Positions 1 to 4,576 are shown, counted from the first letter of the stretch. The stretch: DNA of 5,657 nucleotides from Nostoc sp. CHAB 5715 (GCF_020829685.1 NZ_JAIVFR010000473.1:1-5657), one strand, 5' to 3'. Made by a program: numbers and translations. Notes: generated by a model not told the origin, from the sequence alone.

Positions 1-46
1 CTTGTTAATATCACAAGTAAGTCGGCGCGAAAAAACCTTGTGTTTT

Positions 47-412
47 TCACTCTTGAGTCATTGAAACCACTATTAAATTATTCGTTGTATTCGGTTGAAG
101 TTCACTAGAACGTTCAGTTTGAGTAAATTCGTCAAAAAATTTGAAAAACTGCTCTAGTGCAGTGCGTTCATCTTGGGAGAAAAATAGAATGATTTGATCC
201 CAAGTCTGATTGGAAGTTAAATTAAATTTCTGCTGAATCCAAGTTTGAAATTCTGAAAATTGCTGTTCTTGTGATGTTTGAGGAATTCCTATCTGGCGAC
301 GGGCAAAGCAGTAACCTGCTAAAAAAGTGCGGAGGTTGGATATAGAAGCTCGTCCCAAATACATGGCAGGACGTTTCTGTATATTGTGGATTAGGTCATA
401 CAAATCAACCAT
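47..412 (-). CDS. Probable immunity protein to the adjacent papain-fold toxin
   Basis: A 121-residue cytoplasmic-looking protein with no signal peptide or membrane segment. The N-terminus carries RPAMYLG (residues 14-20), followed by a SISNLRTFLAGY stretch. I associate this pattern with small immunity or hypothetical proteins beside bacterial toxins, but I cannot name a Pfam family. The C-terminal third is rich in aromatic and acidic residues (FFKFFDEF), as expected of an inhibitor that docks on a basic partner. The ATG at 412 is preceded by AGAGGG four bases upstream, so the start is well supported. It lies 13 bp downstream of the toxin gene on the same strand, which suggests one transcript in the usual toxin-then-immunity order. 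The CDS itself is solid; the immunity role is inferred mainly from position. Confidence 0.72.
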   Translation of the reverse strand: MVDLYDLIHNIQKRPAMYLGRASISNLRTFLAGYCFARRQIGIPQTSQEQQFSEFQTWIQQKFNLTSNQTWDQIILFFSQDERTALEQFFKFFDEFTQTERSSELQPNTTNNLIVVSMTQE

Positions 413-425
413 TTGTCCCTCTAAC

Positions 426-839
426 TTAAAATTTGGTTTCGGTGATTTGGAAATTGCCGCCTAAATCTTGGGCAGGGCAGTATAGGTTATTGATCCAGTC
501 TACTCTGGAAATTCCTTCAGGATCTATGTTGTCAAAGATGAGTTCTTTTCCATCAATTTCAACGGCGATCGCTTCATGTCGCCCATTAATGGAAATGTTT
601 TGTCGGAGGCGTTCATGGTAGATGTTGCAGAAGGGGTCTTCTGTGCTACCTGTGAACAGGCTAATCTGTTTACCAGAAATGTTTTGATCAATTAGGAATT
701 GGCGCAAGGCGATCGCACAGGGAACACATTCAAAAATCTGGAATTCTACAGCGATCGCACTCTGCAAAGAGACAATGGAATATATAGTGAGATTTCCGAG
801 ACGACGAGAGTTAGGATCAGAAGACAGTCTGTCGAACAT
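426..839 (-). CDS. Papain-fold toxin 2 (Tox-PL-2-like) domain protein
   Basis: A 137-residue protein that looks almost entirely like one Tox-PL-2 domain, a papain-like cysteine hydrolase fold found as the toxic tip of bacterial polymorphic toxins. The visible catalytic set is a cysteine in FECVPCA (Cys38 or Cys41), His88 in NGRHEAIAVEI and Asp103 in IFDNIDPEG. The SRVDWINNLY segment near residues 111-120 also fits my recollection of the family. The target is unknown; proteolysis, deamidation or acyl transfer are all possible for this fold. Unlike full polymorphic toxins there is no secretion, RHS or filamentous N-terminal region. A TAG codon lies two codons upstream of the ATG, so the gene is complete as a short ORF and not cut by the window. 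It may be an orphan toxin module left behind by recombination, or an intracellular toxin. HIP1 octamers inside the gene encode Ala-Ile-Ala three times. Confidence 0.82.
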   Translation of the reverse strand: MFDRLSSDPNSRRLGNLTIYSIVSLQSAIAVEFQIFECVPCAIALRQFLIDQNISGKQISLFTGSTEDPFCNIYHERLRQNISINGRHEAIAVEIDGKELIFDNIDPEGISRVDWINNLYCPAQDLGGNFQITETKF

Positions 840-850
840 ATGCTAACTAT

Positions 851-1051
851 ATGACATCCACATCGCGTGTTGTTCATAGCGACCCCGATATATTGGGGGG
901 AACCCCTGTTTTTGTTGGTACTCGTGTGCCGATAAAAACCTTGCTCGATTATCTAGAAGCAGGTGACTCACTGGATGAGTTTTTAAATCACTTTCCCAGC
1001 GTCAGCCGTGAGCAAGCGATCGCTGCTCTCGAATTAGCAAAGGATAAGTGA
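851..1051 (+). CDS. DUF433 family antitoxin-type protein
   Basis: A 66-residue protein matching the DUF433 pattern: HSDPDILGGTPVFVGTRVP (residues 9-27), LLDYLEAGDSLDEFL (31-45) and FPSVSREQAIAALE (48-61). DUF433 proteins are small winged-helix-type proteins usually paired with a PIN-like DUF5615 nuclease and thought to act as the antitoxin and autorepressor. Here the protein stops right after ELAKDK, a little shorter than I recall for cyanobacterial relatives. The downstream reading frame does not resemble DUF5615, so this looks like a solitary antitoxin. The start codon is only 11 bp from that of the divergent toxin gene, so the two promoters must reach into the opposing coding sequences. 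No clear Shine-Dalgarno sequence is present. Confidence 0.88.
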   Translation: MTSTSRVVHSDPDILGGTPVFVGTRVPIKTLLDYLEAGDSLDEFLNHFPSVSREQAIAALELAKDK

Positions 1052-1378
1052 AAATCGGTTTATACAGCGATCTGGCTGGGTTCGGATTTCGGATCTTTGT
1101 AATGATGCAAGTGTCAGTATTTCTTTTTTGCCAATCGCTTGAGTTTACCTTAGCTAGTTTATTTACAATCAAATCCCAATCTGAGCGATCGCAGAGGGTG
1201 CGATGGCATTGGTACTAAGAGCAATTAGCTTTGCAGCCAGAAATCAATTACTGCTACTACGATCGCACTTTCGGGAAACTTTCAAGGCGATCGCTTAAAT
1301 CCAAACCCTCAACAAACCAGAGAAAGCAAGGGGCTAAAATCCTTCGTATACCAAAAAATTTCTCTGTTTATCTTCCCT
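1052..1378. other. Gene-free stretch after the DUF433 gene
   Basis: No convincing gene is seen. A 56-codon open frame starts with a GTG overlapping the DUF433 stop (1048-1218), the arrangement expected for a coupled partner toxin, but its translation (VKIGLYSDLAGF and onward) has no recognisable PIN or DUF5615 motif. It may be a decayed partner. Two HIP1 octamers (near 1184 and 1287) lie here. No terminator hairpin with a T-run was found. Confidence 0.4.
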
Positions 1379-1756
1379 ATAGCAACTTTCGCGCAGCCTG
1401 TAGCAGCTTCCGCCTTCCTTGCAGCAACTTCCGCCTTCACGTTTCCGTGTTTCGCGCAGCCTGTAGCAGCTTCCGCCTTCCTTGCAGCAACTTCCGCCTT
1501 CACGTTTCCGTGTTTCGCGCAGTCTGTAGCAGCTTCCGCCTTCCTTGCAGCAACTTCCGCCTTCACGTTTCCGTGTTTCGCGCAGTCTGTAGCAGCTTCC
1601 GCCTTCCCTGTAGCAACTTCCGCCTTCACGTTTGAGTGTTTCGCGCAGCCTGTAGCAGCTTCCGCCTTCACGTTTGAGTGTTTCGCGCAGCCTGTAGCAG
1701 CTTCCGCCTTCACGTTTTTGTGTTTTGCGTAGCCTGTAGCAGCTTCCGCCTTTAAT
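1379..1756. repeat. 21-bp-period minisatellite with 63-bp and 42-bp higher-order units
   Basis: About 18 degenerate 21-bp units run head to tail. Three unit types alternate: A (GTAGCAGCTTCCGCCTTC...), B (GCAGCAACTTCCGCCTTCAC...) and C (...TGTTTCGCGCAGCCT). The order is A-B-C in four 63-bp blocks starting at 1400, 1463, 1526 and 1589, then A-C in two 42-bp blocks from 1652 and 1694, then a final A from 1736. The blocks at 1463 and 1526 are identical, which implies recent duplication. Because 21 is a multiple of three, long open frames appear on both strands, but neither has a sensible start or recognisable product. It is best read as non-coding tandem DNA. Confidence 0.92.
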
Positions 1757-1827
1757 ATAACGTGAGTTTAATTACTGTGATCGCATACATCACCAACCAA
1801 AATTACTGATTTGGCTTTGTTTGGAGA

Positions 1828-1856
1828 GCGATGTCTACGACGGGCTGCGCCTACGC
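1828..1856. repeat. Short GC-rich dispersed repeat
   Basis: The segment runs from GCGATGTCTACGACGG to the end GCGCCTACGC. I recognise it as a short intergenic repeat that recurs in heterocystous cyanobacterial genomes, and it is much richer in GC than its surroundings. Only one copy lies in this window, so the call rests on memory and not on an internal comparison. Confidence 0.5.
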
Positions 1857-1876
1857 AATTGGATTACTCTTGTACC

Positions 1877-2050
1877 TAGGACTTACGCACTGTACAAATT
1901 CATCGTGATGTGCATTAACGATGCTCCCGGAAGTTTTCAGGCTTTTCTTAATTATCCTGCGATCGTCAATAGACCATGCTGTGCCCTTACGAAAGATGTG
2001 GTTTTTAAACTTCTTCATATATGGTATTTCTTGTCAATGCATAAGTCCTA
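1877..2050. mobile_element. MITE-like element with TAGGACTTA(C/T)GCA inverted ends
   Basis: The left end reads TAGGACTTACGCACTG and the right end, read on the other strand, TAGGACTTATGCATTG. Thirteen outermost bases match at 12, and similarity continues to about 20 bp if one base is skipped. The element is 174 bp with the TA dinucleotides included, which could be a TA target duplication. The interior has no transposase-length frame; a 76-codon frame crossing it is accidental. It is probably a non-autonomous element mobilised in trans. The same terminal sequence bounds the element at 5310-5398. Confidence 0.78.
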
Positions 2051-2072
2051 ATTACCAGAAAACCCCCTAAAT

Positions 2073-2098
2073 ACAAAAAAAACCCGCCGTAGCGGGTT
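2073..2098 (-). terminator. Intrinsic terminator of the 51-codon gene
   Basis: Read on the minus strand, a perfect 7-bp stem AACCCGC / GCGGGTT with a four-base loop (2081-2098) is followed directly by a run of eight T residues. It lies 33 bp past the stop codon of the gene at 2131-2286, and confirms that this short gene is a separate transcription unit. Confidence 0.88.
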
Positions 2099-2130
2099 AC
2101 ACAACAAACTAAGAACATTGAAAACTTGAT

Positions 2131-2286
2131 TTAGCCCGAATACCTCATCTCAGCTTCCAGTTGACGAATCAGTTGTTCGTCACCCTTTGCTCTGGCTACT
2201 TGCAAGCGATGCTCTAGGCTTTTTTGAATATTCTCTCTGTGAGCTTCTTGTGCTTTTCTGGCACTTTGTAGTCTACTTTGATTCAT
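2131..2286 (-). CDS. pirA: 51-residue protein, probable PII-interacting regulator of arginine synthesis PirA
   Basis: A complete 51-residue protein starting MNQSRLQSARK and ending RQLEAEMRYSG. It is strongly charged and predicted almost all helical, with AHRENIQKSLEHRLQVAR (residues 15-32) as the core. The ATG has a good ribosome site (AAAGAGGG about eight bases upstream), and an intrinsic terminator follows 33 bp after the stop. Length, helical character and conserved-looking core fit cyanobacterial PirA, whose Synechocystis form also has 51 residues. PirA binds the nitrogen sensor PII and thereby limits PII activation of N-acetylglutamate kinase, the control step of arginine synthesis. A perfect NtcA box lies upstream, which fits nitrogen control. 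That this is a gene is near certain; the PirA name rests on recalled family features and context and could be wrong. Confidence 0.72.
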   Translation of the reverse strand: MNQSRLQSARKAQEAHRENIQKSLEHRLQVARAKGDEQLIRQLEAEMRYSG

Positions 2287-2294
2287 AGTAATTA

Positions 2295-2302
2295 CCCTCT
2301 TT
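2295..2302 (-). promoter_or_regulatory. Ribosome binding site of the 51-codon gene
   Basis: On the minus strand AAAGAGGG precedes the ATG at 2286 by eight bases. This purine-rich site is clearer than most in this window, and it supports translation of an ORF short enough to be missed by automatic callers. Confidence 0.7.
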
Positions 2303-2330
2303 AATTTTTCCTTTTATATCTTGTATTCTT

Positions 2331-2336
2331 AACATA
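2331..2336 (-). promoter_or_regulatory. Candidate -10 box for the 51-codon gene
   Basis: On the minus strand TATGTT fits the TAN3T pattern and would start transcripts near 2325, giving a leader of about 38 bases. The NtcA box would then cover the -35 region, an arrangement suited to repression. A weaker alternative, TACAAG at 2320-2325, sits 22 bases past the box as in activated NtcA promoters but lacks the final T. Confidence 0.35.
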
Positions 2337-2347
2337 ACACATATTTT

Positions 2348-2361
2348 GTAACAGTTGCTAC
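2348..2361. promoter_or_regulatory. NtcA-type binding site GTAN8TAC
   Basis: GTAACAGTTGCTAC is an exact match to GTA-N8-TAC, the site of NtcA, the global nitrogen regulator of cyanobacteria. Because it is palindromic it can serve both divergent genes: its centre is about 68 bp from the start of the 51-codon gene and 43 bp from that of the SAM hydrolase. On the plus strand TATTTT (2383-2388) follows after 21 bases, close to the 22-23 of activated promoters, but this would leave almost no leader before the ATG at 2398. A chance match is expected about once per 4096 positions, so roughly 3% for this 111-bp gap. Confidence 0.68.
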
Positions 2362-2397
2362 AGAATTTTACGACTTTATGTATATTTTAGCAAAAAC

Positions 2398-3258
2398 ATG
2401 TCTAAGAAGCATATAGGTCAACAGCCACTTGTGACTTTACTAAGCGATTTCGGCGATCGCGATGTTTATGTAGGCATAATGAAGGGTGTCATAGCCCAAA
2501 TCAACCCCAGACTGACGGTGGTAGACTTAACGCACCAAATTCCGCCGCAAAACATAGCCGCAGCCAGATTTTCCCTGATGAATGCTTATCCCTATTTCCC
2601 CGTTGGCACAGTGCATGTGGCAGTAGTAGATCCGGGTGTGGGAAGCAAGCGACGAGCGATCGCAGTAGAATTTGCTCAAGGGTTTCTGGTAGGCCCAGAT
2701 AATGGTATTTTTAGTGGGGTAGTTAGTCAAAGTCCGGCGATCGCAGCCGTCGAACTTACAAATTTTAACTATTGGCGAACTCCCCAACCAAGCAAGACTT
2801 TTCACGGTAGAGATATCTTTGCACCAGTGGGAGCTAATCTTGCTAGTGGTGTCTCCCTCAAACAGCTAGGACAAGAAATTGATCCAGCAAGTTTGGTAAA
2901 ACTGGATATAGGCGAGTGCAAGCAAACAACCACTGGTGTAGTGGGTTGCATTCAATATATTGACCACTTTGGCAACTTAGTGAGCAACATTGCAGGGAGT
3001 TACGTACAAGGCAAAAGTTGGTGTGTGCAAGCTGCGGGGTTGAGTATACCAGGCTGTGAAACTTACAGTGATGTCAACGTGGGAGAGATAATAGCTTTAG
3101 TTGGCAGTCACGGCTGGGTAGAAATTGCCATTAATAGCGGCAATGCTCACTCAAAGTTGCAGTTAGATTGGCAAGATTCGCTTCAAGTTGTGCTAACTTA
3201 CAGCAGTTTTCATGTATTTAGACCACAGATGAGACGGGGAGTGGGGAGTGGGGAGTAG
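2398..3258 (+). CDS. S-adenosyl-L-methionine hydrolase (adenosine-forming), DUF62 family
   Basis: A 286-residue cytosolic enzyme of the SAM hydroxide adenosyltransferase / fluorinase family. It splits S-adenosylmethionine with water into adenosine and methionine. The N-terminal domain shows LLSDFGDRDVYVGIMKGV (residues 14-31), VVDPGVGSKRR (76-86), VGPDNGIF (98-105) and TFHGRDIFAPVGA (134-146). Asp78, Arg85 and His136 match in spacing the Asp-Arg-His set of archaeal SAM hydrolases, and there is no sign of the fluorinase-specific chemistry. The C-terminal domain has YIDHFGNLVSNI (187-198). The expected domain ends near residue 266; the remaining tail (YSSFHVFRP... to GVGSGE) is encoded by a dispersed 30-bp repeat and a GGGGAGT repeat, so it is probably an acquired extension. 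The physiological purpose of SAM hydrolysis in cyanobacteria is unclear. The ATG at 2398 lacks a Shine-Dalgarno sequence. Confidence 0.95.
   Translation: MSKKHIGQQPLVTLLSDFGDRDVYVGIMKGVIAQINPRLTVVDLTHQIPPQNIAAARFSLMNAYPYFPVGTVHVAVVDPGVGSKRRAIAVEFAQGFLVGPDNGIFSGVVSQSPAIAAVELTNFNYWRTPQPSKTFHGRDIFAPVGANLASGVSLKQLGQEIDPASLVKLDIGECKQTTTGVVGCIQYIDHFGNLVSNIAGSYVQGKSWCVQAAGLSIPGCETYSDVNVGEIIALVGSHGWVEIAINSGNAHSKLQLDWQDSLQVVLTYSSFHVFRPQMRRGVGSGE
3198..3227 (+). repeat. 30-bp dispersed repeat, copy 1
   Basis: It begins TTACAGCAGTTTTCATGTA and ends GACCACA. It shares 28 of 30 bases with copy 3 (4174-4203) although the two lie almost 1 kb apart. It lies inside the SAM hydrolase frame and encodes residues from Tyr268 to the region of Pro276. 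Confidence 0.85.
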
Positions 3259-3263
3259 GGAGT
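3236..3263 (+). repeat. GGGGAGT heptamer tandem repeat (STRR)
   Basis: Four 7-bp units, three exact GGGGAGT and one AGGGAGT. Short tandemly repeated heptamers of this kind are typical of heterocystous cyanobacteria. The first units are translated as the end of the SAM hydrolase and supply its TAG stop (3256-3258). Confidence 0.88.
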
Positions 3264-3265
3264 GG

Positions 3266-3295
3266 TGTAGTTCAATTACTTGAAAAGCGCTGTAA
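3266..3295 (-). repeat. 30-bp dispersed repeat, copy 2 (inverted)
   Basis: On the minus strand it begins TTACAGCGCTTTTCAAGTA and ends GAACTACA, 25 of 30 bases identical to copy 3. It is inverted relative to copy 1, with 38 bp between them holding the GGGGAGT repeat, so transcripts leaving the SAM hydrolase gene could fold into a long imperfect hairpin (23 of 30 positions match). Confidence 0.8.
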
Positions 3296-3337
3296 ATACC
3301 GCACCTCGTGAGTGCCACATCAAAAGAAACATCAAAA

Positions 3338-3398
3338 GCGATATCTCCGATGGGCTATGACGCTCGCGGACTCGCTACCGCTACGCTATCGGCGTCGC
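3338..3398. repeat. GC-rich imperfect palindromic repeat
   Basis: The block carries CGCTCGCGGACTCGCTACCG and CTACGCTATCGG, several CGCT words in tandem, and outer inverted arms (CCGAT near the left, ATCGG near the right). I recognise GACGCTCGCGGACTCGCTAC as a recurrent intergenic repeat of Nostoc-type genomes. A 69-codon frame starting from a GTG at 3308 runs through it and is not believable as a gene. Confidence 0.6.
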
Positions 3399-3530
3399 AC
3401 TTTTGCCTAAAGTCCCAAAAGGTGATGGAATATGTCGCCGCATTCTCAATTTTTTGGATAATAACCAACCTAGAAGATCAGGCGATCGCTGAACTTATAG
3501 TAAGCTTGAACTGGTAAACCGTGAAAACCA

Positions 3531-3758
3531 ATGCCCAAGAAAATTAGAGAACTGAAGGCAATGGTAGCGAAAGCTGGATATATTCTTCAGCCAGGTCGAG
3601 GAAAAGGAAGTCATACCTATTGGAAACATCCGTTGCTACCTGAACAACCTCTCACCATTCCAGGGAAGGACGGAGATGATGCTCCGTTATATTTGGAGAA
3701 GAACATTCAACGGGTACTCAAAAGCTTGGAAGACTTTGAAAACGACGAAGGTGAATAA
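3531..3758 (+). CDS. hicA: HicA-type mRNA interferase toxin
   Basis: A 75-residue protein of the HicA/YcfA family, a small dsRBD-like fold that cleaves mRNA when freed from its antitoxin. The hallmarks are a basic N-terminus with the KIRELKAMVAKAGY helix (residues 4-17), then PGRGKGSHTYWKHP (21-34) with the catalytic His28, then LTIPGKDGDDAPLYLEKNIQRVLK (41-64). The length is normal for the family and no key residue is missing, so the toxin should be active. The hicB gene starts 3 bp after the stop, and the two are almost certainly co-transcribed. The ATG at 3531 gives the standard N-terminus; no strong ribosome site is seen. Confidence 0.93.
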   Translation: MPKKIRELKAMVAKAGYILQPGRGKGSHTYWKHPLLPEQPLTIPGKDGDDAPLYLEKNIQRVLKSLEDFENDEGE

Positions 3759-3761
3759 TAG

Positions 3762-3992
3762 ATGAGCTATCACTACAGCATGGTGATTCAATGGTCAGAG
3801 GACGATCAACTCTTCCTAGTGCATTTGCCTGAGTTCCCCTGGCAGGAGTTTCATACACATGGCAAAACCTACGAAGAAGCCGCTAAAAATGGGCAAGAAG
3901 TGATTGAGGCGTTTGTTGAGATGCTTCAAGAAGAAGGGAAGCCACTACCAGAACCCAGGATGCTTCCTACACGACCATTACAGGTTGCTTAG
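3762..3992 (+). CDS. hicB: HicB-type antitoxin
   Basis: A 76-residue HicB antitoxin, the inhibitor of the HicA nuclease encoded just upstream. The partial RNase-H-like fold is seen in YSMVIQWSEDDQLFLVHLPEF (residues 5-25), the HTHGKTYEEAAKNGQEVIEAF segment (31-51) and the closing EMLQEEGKPLPEP (53-65). The chain ends soon after this domain, so no C-terminal helix-turn-helix or ribbon-helix-helix DNA-binding domain is visible. Autoregulation would then need another protein or another surface. AAGGTG at the end of hicA serves as ribosome site. Toxin-first order with a 3-bp gap is normal for hicAB. Confidence 0.93.
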   Translation: MSYHYSMVIQWSEDDQLFLVHLPEFPWQEFHTHGKTYEEAAKNGQEVIEAFVEMLQEEGKPLPEPRMLPTRPLQVA

Positions 3993-4074
3993 TCAATTGT
4001 CAAATTATACAATCTGTCATTAGACATAGGAATGATATCATGTTCGACTTAATACTTAGTCAAAAGCGAGCAAA

Positions 4075-4137
4075 GCGCACAATCCCAAACCGCAAGCGAA
4101 TTGCTTCATTCCACTTCGTTGCATTCGCAATGACATG
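4075..4137 (-). repeat. TGTCATTGCGA-type dispersed repeat
   Basis: Read on the minus strand it contains TGTCATTGCGAATGCAACGA, then GTGGAATGAAGCAATTCGC. The TCATTGCGA...GAAGCAAT arrangement is a repeat I know from intergenic regions of many bacteria, including cyanobacteria. Boundaries are approximate. Confidence 0.5.
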
Positions 4138-4173
4138 CGGAACGCTAACGCAGAACTTTTCAGTCTACTGATT

Positions 4174-4203
4174 TTACAGCAGTTTTCATGTATTTGAACC
4201 ACA
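4174..4203 (+). repeat. 30-bp dispersed repeat, copy 3
   Basis: It begins TTACAGCAGTTTTCATGTA and ends GAACCACA. It is the closest match to copy 1 inside the SAM hydrolase gene, differing only at two neighbouring positions (AG versus GA near the end). It is intergenic here. Confidence 0.85.
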
Positions 4204-4233
4204 TCTGTTGTAGGGGCACGAGCCAGCTCATAC

Positions 4234-4428
4234 GTGTCAACTTAAGGTAAAACCCTTGTCCCGCAAGGAACTGAAGTTCCTTGCTCATAGCAAAAGTCAT
4301 CTGAAGATGACTAAATATAGCCAAAAATCTTTAGTCTACTTTAGTAGACTTTAGCTATTAGCCTTGAACTTTAGTTCGAGGCGGGCGTGGAAGCCAACAG
4401 ATAAGCGATTTTTAGCTTAAGTTGACAC
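4234..4428. mobile_element. MITE-like element with 19-bp inverted ends and four tight hairpins
   Basis: The left end GTGTCAACTTAAGGTAAAA (4234-4252) and the right end read in reverse, GTGTCAACTTAAGCTAAAA (4410-4428), agree at 18 of 19 bases. The interior is built of four successive inverted repeats with two-base loops: 4263-4284 (10-bp stem, loop GA), 4295-4312 (8 bp, GA), 4333-4350 (8 bp, TT) and 4361-4382 (10 bp, TT; one G-T pair). Every stem ends with CT before and AG after the loop. There is no coding frame. No clear target duplication is seen at the edges, so the exact limits are uncertain. Confidence 0.82.
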
Positions 4429-4456
4429 CAATGAGCAATGCGCTTTACCCCTACCG

Positions 4457-4486
4457 CGTGGTCTATTTACCTGAAAATAGCTGTAA
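4457..4486 (-). repeat. 30-bp dispersed repeat, copy 4
   Basis: On the minus strand it begins TTACAGCTATTTTCAGGTA and ends AGACCACG. It matches copy 1 at 24 of 30 positions, including the AGACCAC end that copies 2 and 3 lack. It stands 29 bp beyond the right end of the hairpin element. Confidence 0.75.
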
Positions 4487-4497
4487 TTTCTGCATTT

Positions 4498-4527
4498 TGT
4501 AGCTCAGTTACTTGCAAAGTGCTGTAA
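4498..4527 (-). repeat. 30-bp dispersed repeat, copy 5
   Basis: On the minus strand it begins TTACAGCACTTTGCAAGTA and ends GAGCTACA, 26 of 30 bases identical to copy 2. It is in the same orientation as copy 4, with 11 bp between them, and lies just downstream of the RTX gene. Confidence 0.72.
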
Positions 4528-4576
4528 GTCTTTAACCAGATACGATATTACTTCTCAATTCTAAATTCTGTTGTAA

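Larger units (their letters stand above)
3993..4233. other. Intergenic region downstream of hicAB
   Basis: No gene is seen. The first 60 bases are AT-rich without a clear terminator. The part at about 4075-4137 resembles the widespread bacterial repeat whose reverse strand reads TGTCATTGCGAATGCAACGA, followed by GAAGCAAT. Copy 3 of the 30-bp dispersed repeat and the left end of the next mobile element follow. Confidence 0.5.

Noticed and set aside
1..46. AT-rich inverted repeats (CTTGT/ACAAG; GAAAAA/TTTTTC) after the immunity gene stop
   Set aside because: The stems are short and almost purely AT, with no GC-rich stem plus T-run, so a terminator call is not supported.
433..621. Plus-strand frame opposite the papain-fold toxin
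   Set aside because: It is antisense to a gene with recognisable catalytic motifs and has no features of its own.
1231..1635. 134-codon plus-strand open frame with repeated SSFRLPC/SNFRLHV peptides
   Set aside because: The frame is open only because the tandem unit (21 bp) is a multiple of three. It starts with TTG without a ribosome site and ends when one repeat unit changes to TTTGAG.
1309..1713. 134-codon minus-strand open frame with KAEAATGCAKHGNV-type repeats
   Set aside because: It is the mirror of the same tandem array, with a GTG start inside a repeat unit and no recognisable domain.
1379..1756. Possible CRISPR array
   Set aside because: Units are contiguous and there are no unique spacers; the period of 21 bp is too short.
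1821..2051. 76-codon plus-strand frame
   Set aside because: It runs from a dispersed repeat through the entire MITE-like element and stops at its right edge; the product has no recognisable domain.
2527..2805. Minus-strand frame opposite the SAM hydrolase
   Set aside because: It is antisense to a well-supported enzyme gene.
3308..3517. 69-codon plus-strand frame upstream of hicA
   Set aside because: It has a GTG start and its central part is the translation of a GC-rich dispersed repeat.
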